From Branchiostoma floridae (taxonomy: Eukaryota; Chordata; Leptocardii; Amphioxiformes; Branchiostomatidae): DNA of 64,000 bases. The stretch covers positions 13,075,021 to 13,139,020 of the forward strand of contig NC_049981.1 of assembly GCF_000003815.2 (NCBI RefSeq). The letters run 5' to 3'. The position numbers and the translations under genes are program-made. The notes beneath the pieces were generated by a model that saw only the letters and a program-made list of their open reading frames with translations, ran no database searches and was not told the origin of the DNA. Position 1 is the first letter of the stretch. The number at the start of each line of letters is the position of its first letter. Positions 37,545 to 64,000 of this stretch are shown here, piece after piece.

Positions 37545-37720
37545 CAAGGCACTAGGGGTCCCAGGTCTACACCACTTACTCTCAGCCCTGAGAGCTATCT
37601 AACGCTCAAATATTATGACCACAGCATGTCCAGAACTAGAGATATCAAAACAAGAAGTTCTGCTGCAGTACTATAACAAGTTTCTAGGGGGCCCGAAATC
37701 TAACCGTTTCCAGGACTCAT
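37545..37720 (-). repeat. Dispersed repeat R2, copy 2 (inverted)
   Basis: Reverse-complement relative of 36000-36110, and close to 47395-47500 in direct orientation (shared GACCACAGCATGTCCAGAAC and AGTTCTGCTGCAGTAC). Confidence 0.65.
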
Positions 37721-37783
37721 CAAAACCTACCCACATACCAAATATCAATACATCTAAGCGTTCTTGAGTTATTCTGGTCTACT

Positions 37784-37814
<31 letters not shown>

Positions 37815-38357
37815 AATGCTACCGGAAATATTATTTTCTTATTAATGTATAAACAATATCTCCAGAGCGTACACAAGGTCGTTGTCCCATATACGCTGCA
37901 TATTAGAGTCGTTTGTGGTTGTTTAGGCATACCCTCATTGTAATACAGAGTCATATTCAGTAGTCTCAAGGCCTTTATTCAAAGCACAGGGAATTTCAAA
38001 CAACATTCTGTAAAGATTTGTAGTACTTGTGATTGACTGTTGTTCTATGACCGCACAATCAAATCTTCTTCTAAACCTGAATTAGTCCTGTTAACCTCAT
38101 GATGTGGCTTAATTTCTCATGTGATTAGCCATATATGCAGAATGACAACTGATAGACTCTTATGATTAAAACATCTAGTTGTCAGCTTACATGCATGTAC
38201 CGTCCTCATAGTTACCTCCAATACTGCGTATGCTGCGAAATCTGAAAGTATATCACAGTTGGCAACATTCAGTCACAAGTACTATCATTCCTGGATCTCA
38301 GAACACAACATGCTGCTTGTCTAGTTTCCAGAATCCCGGCCTCTGCACATGCACAGA

Positions 38358-38457
38358 NNNNNNNNNNNNNNNNNNNNNNNNNNNNNNNNNNNNNNNNNNN
38401 NNNNNNNNNNNNNNNNNNNNNNNNNNNNNNNNNNNNNNNNNNNNNNNNNNNNNNNNN
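38358..38457. other. Assembly gap (100 N)
   Basis: Exactly 100 N, a placeholder of unknown true size. Confidence 0.99.
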
Positions 38458-41400
38458 CAATTGTATCTACATAGGATGTACCATCACACAAGGGGCCCAT
38501 ACCCTTTCAATTTCATAAAACCGTTCTCCTTTTAGGAGTTAAACCGAGCCTTTTTTCATACATATTGGGCAAGATGGTACATCCCAGTAACAGACATTTA
38601 CAGTTTTAATCACAAAGCACTTTTATACCTTTTTTAAAAAGTATCTTTAGCAATTTCACAAAAAACACCACACCTTACAAATAGCACTTACCAAGTGATT
38701 TTTTTCACATGTAGTATACATGAACATGTGTGAGTTGTCAGTTACCATAAGAGAGATCCACACCTTATTCAAGGTAGCAAGCAATAATACACAAAAATCA
38801 TACACTGAGCTACATCATAGTGAAAAGAAATCTAAAGTTTAAGTTCAATATACATATAGAGATATCATCTGTAATTGTAAAATTAGTTACAAATTGCTGC
38901 ACACATCATTGAAGGTATGTTGAGGAAGGGTAGACTCCCCCCTCCCCCCACACAGTTCTATAAGAGTCCTTCTGGACTTGATCACGCATACACGCACAAA
39001 TCATGACACACTTTGAGTTTCACTCGAACCATACGAAGACCATGCTTCACACAACGACTACCATGCTTTGCATGGACTCAACGCTTTTTCATCCCTGGGA
39101 GCTGACCTCACAACCTCATCCCAAGCATAGTACAGCACATGGTCAGTGGTTATCATACAAATCACACCAGCCACCCCACCAGTTCTACCTGTGCTGCTCT
39201 ATTGTTCCTTCATCTCAACACAACATTAAAGGAAAATCTCTACAAAACATCTCTGCTCCTGGACAAAAATATCCATATCTGAATAGCAATGCCTGTCTAT
39301 GCTTTTTATGCTGTAAAAAGAAGAGAGGAAGGGAAACAGAAATGTGCAACCTCTGCAATCACAGGAGCCGAATAGATGTGCTTGTTAGGGCCAGACTGGT
39401 GGTTGCTGTTGAGTTTCCGGGTAAACCCTTTCTCTTCTGAAATAGATAACCTTAATACTGTACTGTATATGAGTACGAACATTTTTTGTTGTAATAATAA
39501 TGATATATGTAAAAAGTACATGCCTTTCTTCTACATTACAAGTGATTGTTGGTACATATCAAATCACACTACTCTACAGATCAGTACCAACCATCTGTGC
39601 AGTGGGGTGCTCAGCAGACAGCATGGTCATTAACACCTTTCTCAACTGACTTCTCATCTGTGCCCTTCCATACGACCCTCCAAAACCATGGCAAGCAAAC
39701 ATTCGCCAACTTAGACACTTACTCATGTAGAACTTCAGGCTAAACTATTAGGGATATCCCTTATGTTAGAGCATCTTTAGTGGTATAATACAATACCTCT
39801 GCTCCAGTACTAGTCTGGCAATCCCTACTGTTGCATTGGCCATGCCCAAGTGACTGAATGTGTATTTACAAAGAGAACTTGGGACTGTACCATGCTCCTC
39901 CCAATTCACCTAAAATACTGTTGACATCCTGGTCTTCAGATAGGCATTTGGCCCAATAGTGGATTTCATGATTAAACGCGATAAAATCGGCAACTATTCT
40001 CAGGCTACTATAGCTATAAAACCATCTTAAAAATGATCAGGATATGAGCTGGAAAAAACTGAATTTAAATTCTTGGATGTATACACATCTATGAAGGAGT
40101 ACATCTGGTGAAGGTGGATGTTAGGTAACAGATACTAGGTCACCATCTATTTTAAAACACATACACTCATTCACACAATACACTCACCCTGTAAAAGCCT
40201 TATTTGGTATACTGATTACAACAAAATCCACTCTCCCTTTTGCCCATATTAATATATATTTATATATATCTATATATATATAAAATTAACAAAGATTTTT
40301 TTGTCCCACCAGAATGCAAGTGCACAGCTGACAGCAGTTTTTATCATCACATTTTAAAAGCTGCGTGCTGGTAACAAATGGTCTTATTTTGATTGGCTCT
40401 TTTTGAATCACAAATATATATTCTATACATACCTTATGTATATTTCTATAATATATCACTGTCATAATTGTGCATGTGACAGCAGCAATCTCTGGAGTAT
40501 GTGTCCATGAGATTATCTCGAGGAATTCTTCTTCTTCTTCCAACTGTGAGTCTTCTCTCCGTTGTGGACCATTGCTTCCAACAACAACTGCAGAGTCATT
40601 TCCAGAGCTGTAAGTTCCCTCTGGACCTGAACCCTGCAGCTGTGTGGAAGCAAACTTCTGCTGGTCCTGACGTCCTCCCTCTAGCGGGTCCCGCCTGCCT
40701 CCGCTACGCTCTAGACTGAGGTAGGATTAGTGCAAAATAGAAGACTATTTGAAACCAGCCAGCACAAACAAAACTTGTACACACTTCCTGACAGAAGTCT
40801 GATTCAGAGTCACTGAACACCTTTTTTGTATCTTTCAGGAACTCACTGCTGTCATTTGTGCGCATGCAGACAAGACCATTTATAATTCATGTAGTAATAA
40901 TGACCACCATAACCACTTGCCCTGACCTGAGGCAAGCTGTGGCAAGACATTCAACTGTGGATCGGCAGTTATACTTATATATATTTTGAGGTTTGTCGGT
41001 TGTTAATTTGTGAACTAGGAGATCTCTACTGACACCTGAGCAGCAAGGTTTGAGGAAAGAAGCATGTCTTGACATGGGCTGAAGACAGGACATGCTCCTT
41101 ACATTTGTTCTTGTACGTTTGGAAAGATCGATGGAAACACCTGCCCTTCCCCCTCTGTGGTGGGTCTATTTCTAACAACAGAGAACATAGGGGTTAAAAT
41201 GTGCCGGGAATATACATTGAGGACTGTACATGTAGTATAAAGCACCTGATGACGCTAAATCAGTTGCCTGATTATCTTAAGCTTGCAAGCAATCAGCAAT
41301 TAAAAGTAAGAAAACATGGCAGATGCAGTAGCACATCAGCCTAATATAAGCAAATACAAATGTATAAGCAAAAAAGCATGATTATTTTCAGCAAAGTTAC

Positions 41401-41492
41401 AAATCACTGTAATATATATATACACAGAGCAATAAAGCTATGCAGAGCTTACCGCCTCCCAAATACCACTACAGCGACTACAGGCCGAGTCT
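38458..41492. other. Region 3' of ROR
   Basis: Expected to include the ROR 3' UTR. Apart from the candidate exon at 40433-40715 and a TA-rich tract (about 40250-40290), no gene is supported. A 145-codon plus-strand frame at 39003-39440 has no start context or splice evidence. Confidence 0.5.
40433..40715 (-). other. Candidate coding exon 3' of ROR, unrecognised
   Basis: On the minus strand an acceptor CTACCTCAG (ending 40716) opens 94 codons in phase 2 up to a strong donor AAG/GTATGT (40433). The first two-thirds look like coding sequence (SLERSGGRRDPLEGG, REDSQLEEEEEFLEI); the end is AT-rich. If unspliced the frame stops at 40286. No ROR donor in the matching phase was found, so it may belong to an overlapping gene, a ROR isoform, or be 3' UTR. 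Confidence 0.3.
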
Positions 41493-54999
<13,507 letters not shown>

Positions 55000-55030
55000 G
55001 GTATCGCCTGATTAAAATTAGAACAGCTGG

Positions 55031-55038
55031 TCACGTGA
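55031..55038. promoter_or_regulatory. E-box TCACGTGA at the ROR 5' end
   Basis: Palindromic E-box (CACGTG core) 32 bases upstream of the first ROR ATG. It suits bHLH factors such as USF or CLOCK-BMAL1, known regulators of vertebrate Ror genes. Binding here is inference. Confidence 0.45.
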
Positions 55039-55197
55039 TCTTCCGATTCTTTTCATCATTTTCACAAAAACGTCACTAAAAATTACTACATATCAAATAT
55101 GTACATAAGATATATTCTACTAGTTGTTCTGTCTTCATCAACGCGGTTGTTGAAACTAAAAATCTAAAAAGCTCTTTGTTTTCCCTGGTCAGTTTTA

Positions 55198-55213
55198 CAA
55201 ATGGCGGCCATTT
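55198..55213. promoter_or_regulatory. YY1-like palindrome between ROR and the divergent exon
   Basis: CAAATGGCGGCCATTT contains the YY1 core ATGGCGGC and is near-palindromic. It sits midway between the ROR start (54999, minus) and a plus-strand exon candidate (55326), as in many bidirectional promoters. Motif match only. Confidence 0.4.
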
Positions 55214-55325
55214 CGAAGGCATGATACTGACCTACTTCCAGTGACTTTTGTAACATTTAACACCGATGCCTTACCCGGTGGATAGATTTTGGTTTTGAAC
55301 GATTTCTATGACATTCTGTCCAATA

Positions 55326-55577
55326 ATGGATCTATTGGAATTGTATAAAGGTAAGGTTTTTCTTCGTTTCTCTTGTTATTCTCGTCCCGACTATGCGCGC
55401 GTGTCCTACTTTATGACTTGACCCACTTTCTTGTGTACAAATCCGGTAGGCCTAAAACCGACTAAAACGTTGTGTATTGTTGCCCTTTCAGATTTCTCAG
55501 TCTTAGATCCTGTTCTGGTTATTGTGAGCTCAAGTTTTCGGACGAGCTTTATTCAATTCTGCAGCAACAGAGCGTAG
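55326..55577 (+). CDS. Candidate divergent two-exon ORF or gene start, unrecognised
   Basis: ATG at 55326 opens MDLLELYK and one base before a strong donor AAG/GTAAGG (55350). The next acceptor TTTCAG (ending 55491) joins in frame to DFSVLDPVLV and onward to TAG at 55577, giving 36 residues in all. Either this is the start of a larger gene using an inner donor (GTGAGC at about 55525), or a short or noncoding divergent transcript. No family is recognised. Confidence 0.28.
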
Positions 55578-58500
55578 AAACTTGTCCGGCTTTTGTTTTG
55601 GCTAGCGCGCATAACATGCATAACAAATTACTAGCATCAATTATGAGCGACGCGTGAATTTTCCCCATTCGATTTAGCTGAACATATGATGAAAAATAAT
55701 GTAAGAAGGCAAAGAAGCTGGAAATGATGCTTTGCAGGGTTTTAGCGACGAGAAGAATTTTGTTTTTGATGATGAGATGAATTTTACAACGTTTTAAATG
55801 AGTTCACAAAGCGCTACTTGGTTGGTAATCTATAACGTTACATTTGTCAAATGATTTGTCTTTTTAAAAATCACAGCCTTTTCAAAATTTGTCAGTCTTT
55901 GAAATTTGATAAAAAATCACGCACAGGTGAGAAACATGTTTAGGGTTTCCCAAGGCACGTTTTTGAAGCAACTCGTTGTCAGATTGTTAAAACTAATGTT
56001 TCATTTCCTTTTTCCAACATTGTACTAGTATAATCTGTAGTTTGATTAGATTACACCCTCAAGCAGTGTAACATTTGACACCCGTAGATTCATACCATAG
56101 AAATAAATGATTCTTTTGCAATAAAAACAGTAGTAACTGAAAAAATGAAGTTGTCACAGTACAGTTTTCCAGCAAAGAATTGTTTTTGTACAGTTGTAAA
56201 TCAATGCATTGCAATTATGTAGCATTGTGTGAATAAAAGAAACAATTACTAAACACACACACACACATGAACAATGGTTTTATTGCTTTTTCCAGATAAA
56301 ACAATTAAGCCACTGGCTAAGATGAATAAGATAGCAGACTGATCTGTATACAAAAGCAATGGGTACATAAACAAGCTTCAAAAGTTCTACTCACAGTTTA
56401 AAGCAAGGAAATAATCATTATGACAAGATTGTATTAAATTGATAAAAATAGACTGATTCCACTTTGGCATAAATGTCAAGAAATCCAAATTTGAAAACAA
56501 AAACAGAAATGCACGTGCTTCTGAACTCCCAATTTTGCCAAACAGTTGATGTTAATGAACAGTTGGGATTAATCTATCATCATTATTTGTGAAATTATGT
56601 CATTTTGGAAATAAATTTATAAAAAATTTGCCTATTTACAAAGATATGGAAAAAATACTGGTAGTGCAGCATTCAAAACCATGAGCATTCTTCTAGTTCT
56701 ACTGTAATATAACAACATTAACAAGTTCACCAATAGATCATTCTCTTGTATTTTCTCTATACACAAGAGAGAAACAAGTCAAACAACACATGATGTTACC
56801 ACTCCAAGTCATTTTTGTTGTAAAAAGTAAAAACTTGTTGGAAGGCCTTGCATCAAAGTTACGATCAAACTATATATTCACTCTGTGTATCAAGTTTTGA
56901 TATCTGTCTTCATACTTATCTTCCAGCTCAACATTTATGACTTTAATATAAGAACCAAGAAATTACATTGGAGTGGCCCATTGCCCATAGCACATACACA
57001 ATTAGAACAACACCAACAACTTGAACTTGCTATGCACAGGTATTTGACCTTCAGAAAATTCCTCTAACTATGCTTCACTTTTGTGTTGTTCTATGTGGCT
57101 GTCCTCTTCTGCAACTGGTGGTGTCCAACAACTGGGTTACTGCAGAAGCAGCAGAGTGGTGAGTTGAGCTCCTCCGACTTCTTCTACTCTTAATCTTTAT
57201 ACAGTAAATACAGCAATGTAGACTGCAGACTGTATATGACACAGCAGGGAAAGCTTATACGTATGTTTACACATGTTTGTACAGTTCTGGGTACAGTTGA
57301 CAGTAGTGCTTCCCCTTTCAGACTGACGTTTTGGTGCCTTTTGGATACTTTTTGTTGTGGCAGCTCCAATATACATTGTAGTTCTATCTTGACGGTACTG
57401 CTTTAACCCACAAAAGATGTTCCTTAGTTACATATAACAGTGTTATGAAAATGCATGTAACATTTCTATCGTTACCATTGTATAACTATTCCAGTCCCAC
57501 TTAAATCCCACAATAGTCGGAATATCGGATTTTGATTTTTAGGAGGTTTAGGATTTTGCAGTGGAGCATGATGTGTATTGCTCTTGAATAGTATCAGGCA
57601 CACCACAGTGTGAAGTACTTAACAGTAATTGACTAATTCTGTAGCTCCGCCCACCTTGTTCAGCTGTAAATCTTATTGGATGATTATGAAGTGGTAATTT
57701 TGATGGACAGTCTGGATTGGTCTGTCACTGTATCTACCTTGTTTTTCTGTGAATTTTGATGTGGTAATAACTGATTTTGATTATTATTTTGTCAGTTGAA
57801 TATATTTGGTCCATTTTTTTATTCTGCTGTTACTGAGATGATATAATATCCAAAATTCTTTTGAACTGTGTAAACAGCAGAATAAAAAATTATTCAAATA
57901 TTCCAACAAATCCATGTGGATATTTATGTACAATAAACCTTGACGTGTTGTTTGGGCCACACAAATTTAATTTGTTGGTTCTTGGATTTTGTTAGGGAAT
58001 TAAAGCCTGTAGTGGGATTCAACAATATGCATGGGAAGCAAGATCACCAATCTATTGTGCCACAAGGACACTACATGTGCGTCACTTTCCATTGAAGATG
58101 TACTCCTACTTTTTAAGTTAGTGGAACTTTTATCATCACAGTGCCATGGTGGAAAAGATGGATTGTATTGTCCGTTATCATTAAACTGCACCCTGACATA
58201 TCCCGCAGTGGTGGCAGATGGTAGCACTTGATTGTGCCACCCAGAGAAGAAAAAATGCCCGAATCTCTGTGTACGGTCATTACACATAAATGTCAATTTA
58301 AACATTAATGACAATCTCTATCATTAAACCTGGCAGATAACTCAGACTGTTAGCAAGGATCTCCAAATCAGTTGAGGCGTTGGAGATTGGAAGGGGAAAT
58401 CCATCTATTTACGGAAATGCCCCTTGTAAGAAGACCATCCTGGTAATGATGATAAAGTCAGACAGTGTCTGGTTGATGTGTTATCTCCTGAAGGCGTTTT

Positions 58501-61500
58501 GTGGTACAGGTGTTGAGTGCTTTATGTATTGGCGTGCGGTAAAAGTTGTCCAGGAATGGTCATGTAGATTAGATATATGAACTATGAATTGGGTGGATCA
58601 AATGTAGTGTTAAGAAAAGGCCTTTAAGCAGTACTGTCTACATCTCCAAATCTTTTTTCCATCCTACTCATTGTTTGGGAGCCCATGTTGTTAATTTTCT
58701 TTGTTTGCAAAAATTCATTTTCATCAGTTTCATGTCATTTAGTAAAGACATTTTGGACAGACGGTAATTTTTGTCCATCGCATTTCATCCTGGGACGGAG
58801 GGAAGGGTCCTAGAGATATAGGCATGAAGCAAACCACTTGTGGACATTTGTTTGTGTTCATTTTCAAGAATAACAACAACAGTGATGTAGTGTTAATGCT
58901 CACTTTCAGAATAAAGCTGATCAGTCAGAAGAAAATTGTGTTTAAAACAGGAACCATACAGCACAAGAAGAGATAACTTAATCTACCAACACTTGACTTG
59001 AGGTGTTAAAAAAATGTCCTCTTTCTCCCAAGACCCAGTGTACAGTTAATACATTGTTACCAAGTCATCACTAGTAAACTGAAATTAAAGGACACTTGAT
59101 ATGTAATAAGTAACTTAAGATGTGACAGGTTGTCCAGTAAAACTGTATGATATATGTTTAACCAGCTGATGCCGCATGTTGTGCACAAGAGTATAGTAGT
59201 TATACCAGTTGAAGAAAAAGTGCGGAATGGCCATAATTGACAGCCATATGGATTATGTACTTTGTATAATATACACATTTTGCAGTAATCTATACAAAAA
59301 CATTAAAATAAACATTGCATATTAACTACGAAAAACCATACCATAATTATGTAATCGTAGAAGAAGCGGTTCTAATTCAGAACATTCATACATTACTGTA
59401 ATATACAGAGCATGAAAAGTGCAACCATGTATTTAACACCAATTCTACTGTGACACGTAATATGTAAAAAGAACTAAAACATGTTGCAAAATGCAAGAAT
59501 GTCTATTTTCAATGCCAGCTGCTGTAAATGTCAGTCTACACAATGGAACATGCACAGATCTAGAAACATCATAGAGAACTGGTATATTGAAAAGAGGCCA
59601 TAGTTGTGTTGGTGACACATATGGCCTGTAGCTGTATGTCTTTATATTCCTGTTGTCATTGATACAGCATGCCTACATTTTTTATTTTATGTCTTTTCAT
59701 CCAAAAATGATATATAACATCGTCCCAATGCCCCCCAAAAAACATTCTTTGGAATACTTGTATATAATGTATGACAAAATCTTACAGAAAATCATTTTCT
59801 GTGTCAGTCACACATTGTTTGATCATTCAGAATTGTATATTTGTTTTTCCCCATCTTTCCTTGTCGCTGGTATTACTTGTACCAATAACCTGTATTTCTA
59901 CGGAAAGGCTTTGGTTGAATATTGTTTCTGGATGTAAAGAATTGAAATGGGTCAATCTAATCATAAGGAATTGTATTAACGTAACCTTTAGTGAGACACC
60001 TATTTCGTTTGAAATTGAAAGCAATGTGCAAAATGATGTAGCCTGTATAACTGTATTTTATCCAAATAATTGTTCAGTGGTCAGAAGAAATTTGATATAA
60101 AATGTAAAGATATTTGCCTTTTCTTGTTAAATTTTGATTTTTGATTTTTTTTTTTTTGAGACGGTTTAGATCATGACCATTTCTTGGATGTTGGCATCTT
60201 ATCTAAGTGTTGTATTTTTATAGAAAAAAAGGTTACTAAATGATATAAATGATATCTTTGCTGACCTTTTAGCTGGTCAAGAAGACCTTTGTCCTGTACT
60301 TAATTTAGTTCATAGGGCCTGGAGTCATACAGATACCTTTGAGGTACACTGCAGGTTGATTGATCGAGAATCTGCAGAATCATCGCCCAAAGGCCATACT
60401 TCTCTGTATCAGTCTGGTGCAGGGATAGAGTAATGTTGGTGCTCTCTTCTATATTTTACGAAACCCACGTACACACAAAAGCAGGGCTTTCTTCAACCCA
60501 TTCTTTATTTGGGTGGCCATGTTGTTAATTTCTGTTGTGAAATCTTTCATTTTAATTTAAGCATAATAATGAAAACACATTTTCATCTCATTTCATGTCA
60601 TGAATTTCAGATCATTTTGACCGAGTGAATCCTTTTTTTGTCCAAATGTAGAGTAAGCAGATGATTTCTGTTCTGGGATGGAAGGACTGGTCCTGTAGAC
60701 AACAATTGGCACTAGGTAGAATAACTACAATTTATAAAAACATTCTCATCCAGTTAAAACTGTGGATATTGTCAAGGTCTTTGGGATATTTTCAAATTGT
60801 AAGATATTGTGCCAAATTAATTCTGGACTGAGTAACCAGGAACATTGACGCCAACATTAATGATGTAAACTAAAAGACTGAGGCTTTCAGACATTTTGTT
60901 TGTTCACCTTACAGGTAAACTGCCTTAAGGTGTGACACACTATTTTGTAATGTACAAGCTGATTAAGACCAGAATGAGCTTGATCCTCTTATATAGAGAT
61001 AGACCATCTTCTATAGATAAGTGTGGCTCTCCTCAAATACAGGACATTCCTTGATATTCCCATCCAAAAGGACTTCTCTTGTATCAAAGCTAAATTTTTT
61101 CAAACACAAAATTTACAGTACAGGCCAGAAACCAATAGTCACTGGTAATTGTGTTTTTTATTGATTTGCAGTATGGCATGCCAATTTTGTAGGGATTTAT
61201 TCTGAGTGCTAATTGATTTTTTTAGTATGGAAAAGGAAACCTTGGTCCTTTCAACAAGTGGGCAGCATTATTTGCCACAAATGGAAAAGACAAAACTGTA
61301 CCGCCTCATAAAACTATCATAAAAGTGGGTGAACATGTTGTAATTATTGCAAAAGTACATACATGCCATAATACATCCTTCTTATTCTTAAACACAGCAA
61401 GATTATTATTCTTTTTCACTAGATTTCCTGTCTTAGAAGATTGGTCTCTTTCAAACCAAAAAAAAAGATGCACATATGGCTTAAGTTTTTACTAAGTACA

Positions 61501-63159
61501 GAAATGTTGATGCAAAATCATTGCCAGCAAAAATATAGGTATGCTGTCCTGATCCCTTATGTAGTCCAGAAAGTGTCAGTTCAGAAAATACTTGTACCTT
61601 GACTCAACAGTTATGTACATTTGTATGAGATATTTTTAGTTGTTACGTAGATATTGTGCCAAATGTATTCTGGATTGTGTAAGTTGTGTAACCAGAGACA
61701 TTTTAGTGAATTTTACCATGACTTGTTGTCTGAATCACAGTCAGATGTTGGCCCTTTTACATGCCAGTGGTTCATTTGGACTGGTCAGTTTTATGTTTCC
61801 GGAGGCAGAAGTTAGAACAGAGAAAGCTAATCCCCCGACACTTTCTGGTATGCATCTTTTCTCCCTGGTGTTTGCATAGTGGTTTCCGCTGTCAGTCTCT
61901 GATCTGCTGATATACAATATACAGGGGCAGGGGGGAGTGATGTTGCTCTGTATATGCACCTTTAACTGCCCTATATCCAATAGTCAATAATTGCATCTAT
62001 ACCTGGTTCTTCCTTGTAATCAGCTGTAGCTTTGATACGCGCAGTGCAGGAACTCTAATTTGGATATCAAAGTTGCCAGGATTACAGTGCGTCCAGAAAA
62101 CCCATTCCGTCCCCCAGACATGTGATTGTTTCTGGTCCGTCTCTTTCATCAAACAATTCCTGAAACATGGAAAGTTAATCCTCCGCCACTGTTAGAAGCT
62201 CGTCCGGGGCTTTCCACAGTGGAGGTTTATTCTTTCTGAGTTTTGTACCTGGTGTCATGTTTGGAGGGAATTGTTACTCTTCAATCAAGTGGCGTTACAG
62301 ATTTAATATACTTGTACCTGATGGTGTTGATAAATATCTAGTTCTACTAGGATACATGTAAATGATGTACATAGAGTAGTGTCAACTAATATGAAATATG
62401 ATATGTTACATTCAACAAATTAGATGTTACAGAAAACATCAAACATAAATTGAGATAATTTTCATTCATACATGTATGTTGCTGTAGATTTTTATTTACA
62501 TCCCTGTATTTGAAATTATGTTTACCTCCTCAGAGGTTCTTGCAAGACAAGTAAAAAATAAATTTTTTCCCGAAGCAATGATGTCTAAGTATTTTAAAAG
62601 AATAACTCTAGTCTAGTGCCACATTTATGTACGTGCAAGTCAAATTTATAATACTTGATAGAAAAATGCTCATAGTATCATTACGTAATACCTTACACAT
62701 GTATTTGCTTTGGATCTTCAAATTATTTTAAGACTGCCTAGACATGCAGTATTTCATATCATCAGTTTTGTACTTTAGATTTTTCCAGTAATAGATTTCT
62801 GGTGACATTTTGACAGGTCCTTTTTTTAGTTTTTTTTCCCTTAACAACAGTTGCACAAGCTTTCTCTCAGTTAGACATTAAATTAATTTGTTATAATTGT
62901 ATTTATCAGGAGTAGACAATTAGAACTATTTACTACTCTAATGAAATGGCCTGATTTTGTAGTTGCTGGTTGTTGACCATGGACCTGTGCTATTTTAGAG
63001 TTAATACAATTAGAAACAGATGTGAGGCACAACTTCGACATATTCAGGTCAATTGGTAAGTTCCAATACCATTCCCTGGTGCTTTACTAACAAAGTTTCT
63101 CCCCACCAAGGCTACAGGAATAAGAATATGTGGATAGGTCTAACACTGCTCTGACTCAC
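55578..63159. other. Gene-free stretch upstream of ROR
   Basis: AT-rich, with no exon supported. Contains diverged internal duplications (58640-58840 with 60480-60700; 60775-60835 with 61645-61705; 61815-61850 with 62165-62200). If the 63.2-kb first exon is real, this is ROR intron and may hold enhancers. Confidence 0.5.
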
Positions 63160-63184
63160 CTTGTAGTATAGGGAAGGCCTCCAT
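63160..63184 (-). other. ROR: Candidate alternative first coding exon of ROR
   Basis: On the minus strand ATG at 63184 opens MEAFPILQ and one extra base before a strong donor CAAG/GTGAGT (63160). The phase is 1, exactly what either the 54766 exon or the finger-1 exon (48526) requires; joined to the latter it gives a short N-terminus directly before AQIETIPCK. Vertebrate ROR genes use several first exons in the same way. The same donor also ends a 157-codon frame (63156-63629) in phase 2, which would not fit ROR. Inference from splice phase; no transcript evidence. Confidence 0.42.
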
Positions 63185-64000
63185 GTCGCCGAATACGTCT
63201 TCGGACCAAGAAGAGACGATACATTCCATAGTCCAGGCTTGGTGTCAGGTCTGGTTGCCTTTGACTGATGGTCTCTGTTAGTTCTTCCACCTCTAGATTA
63301 GAACAAGGCATTGAGGGGCATGTTGGCATCCCTGGTTTAATAAGAAACAGTGCAGACTCCCAAGCCTTTCTATCTATCTTCATGTTAATACACAGCATAC
63401 AAATGGATGACTCAATGACGTTTTTTAGGCTTTTTTTTACCAATGTCCCAGGTGGGATGGGAAATGGTGTACAGGCAATACTTTTCCATCTACGTTCATC
63501 CCCCTGTGCTGAAAGTTGTATGGTAACACTTATACTAGGCCTGCCTTTCGTTAGGAACAGTACAGAGGTTTGAACCCTCCATCGATCATGGACTGAAAGG
63601 TGTTGGAGGCTACATACAGACACAGCCATTACTCAAGACACCATCCTCTAGGCTAAGCCCTAGCTACCTACTGTGTTGTTTGTAAGCTGGCCGTATGTCC
63701 AATTATATACATCCATGAGTTAAAGACATCTAGAATTTCTTCTAATGATTACTATCTCCTAACTAGTGGCAGCAAGGCAATGCATGGATTATTAGGTAGC
63801 TATGGCACTAGGGCCTACAAACACCTAGGGATTATACAGGAAGAGAGAGAGTTCTTTCTATCTTTGGAATGTTTCAGTCATGGTCAGTCAGCTAAAGCTC
63901 CCTGACCTTCCAGCTTGTTGTGTTGACATTCCTGCGGACCCCTACACACAGCCGGTACTACATAACACACAGCTCACAGTAGTCATCGTGTTACAGCATA
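63185..64000. other. Right end of window
   Basis: Holds a 157-codon minus-strand frame (63156-63629) that overlaps the candidate ROR first exon in another frame; it would be 5' UTR if that exon is used. Nothing else is recognised. Confidence 0.4.

Larger units (their letters stand above)
33700..38357. other. Gene-poor region between receptor gene and assembly gap
   Basis: No supported exon. Holds repeat R1 copy 2, GT (35908-35930) and CA (37783-37810) microsatellites, repeat R2 in two inverted copies, and a TIR element. An AATAAA on the minus strand at 37974-37979 could end a very long ROR 3' UTR. Confidence 0.6.

Noticed and set aside
39003-39440. 145-codon plus-strand frame 3' of ROR
   Set aside because: No splice sites, promoter or recognisable domain. 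His/Thr/Ser-rich composition and likely within the ROR 3' UTR on the other strand.
63156-63629. 157-codon minus-strand frame as a separate gene
   Set aside because: It ends at a good donor but in phase 2, with no matching downstream exon found and no recognised family. The phase-1 frame at the same donor fits ROR better. Not excluded entirely.

Overview
The window reads as invertebrate chordate genomic DNA, most likely amphioxus (Branchiostoma). Coding regions are split into many short exons with GT..AG borders. Microsatellites and short TIR elements are common, there is a eukaryotic tRNA gene with internal A/B boxes, and there is one 100-base assembly gap (38358-38457). The three kinds of gene present (OATP/SLCO4 transporters, an LRR-Ig transmembrane receptor, a single ROR-type nuclear receptor) suit that lineage. 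The species call is inference. All recognised protein genes lie on the minus strand, so each 5' end is at the higher coordinate.

1-25 kb: a tandem cluster of organic-anion-transporting polypeptide genes closest to SLCO4A1. A (14214-24939, 13 coding exons, 728 aa) and B (3627-9464, 12 exons, 663 aa) are complete. C (168-2736) gives the first six exons and runs off the left edge. Between A and B lie spare last exons of a further copy (11961-12748), with intact splice phases. Internal exon sizes (99, 100, 122, 81, 180, 196 ... 173, 65) repeat exactly from gene to gene, so the cluster arose by tandem duplication.

25-38 kb: a tRNA-Arg(ACG) gene, a minisatellite, and an intronless 1295-aa receptor (29699-33586). 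The receptor has a signal peptide, leucine-rich repeats, an Ig-like domain, one membrane span and a long tail built from about 30-residue repeats. Each repeat carries a His-Thr-Tyr-Val motif, usually followed by Asn, which makes a consensus GRB2-SH2 docking site. Copies of a dispersed repeat flank this gene on both sides.

38-64 kb: the ROR (NR1F) gene, ten coding exons at 41493-54999 giving 488 aa, with the canonical two-finger DNA-binding domain, CTE and ligand-binding domain. A phase-compatible alternative first exon sits near 63.2 kb. The ROR 5' end faces a candidate plus-strand exon across about 330 bp holding an E-box and a YY1-like palindrome. Introns hold a 5S-rRNA-derived fragment, a tRNA-like SINE and MITE-like elements.

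The genes need not act in one pathway. The coherent blocks are the transporter array and the ROR locus, with the receptor inserted between them. The best candidate for something undescribed is the receptor with its expandable array of tyrosine docking sites.
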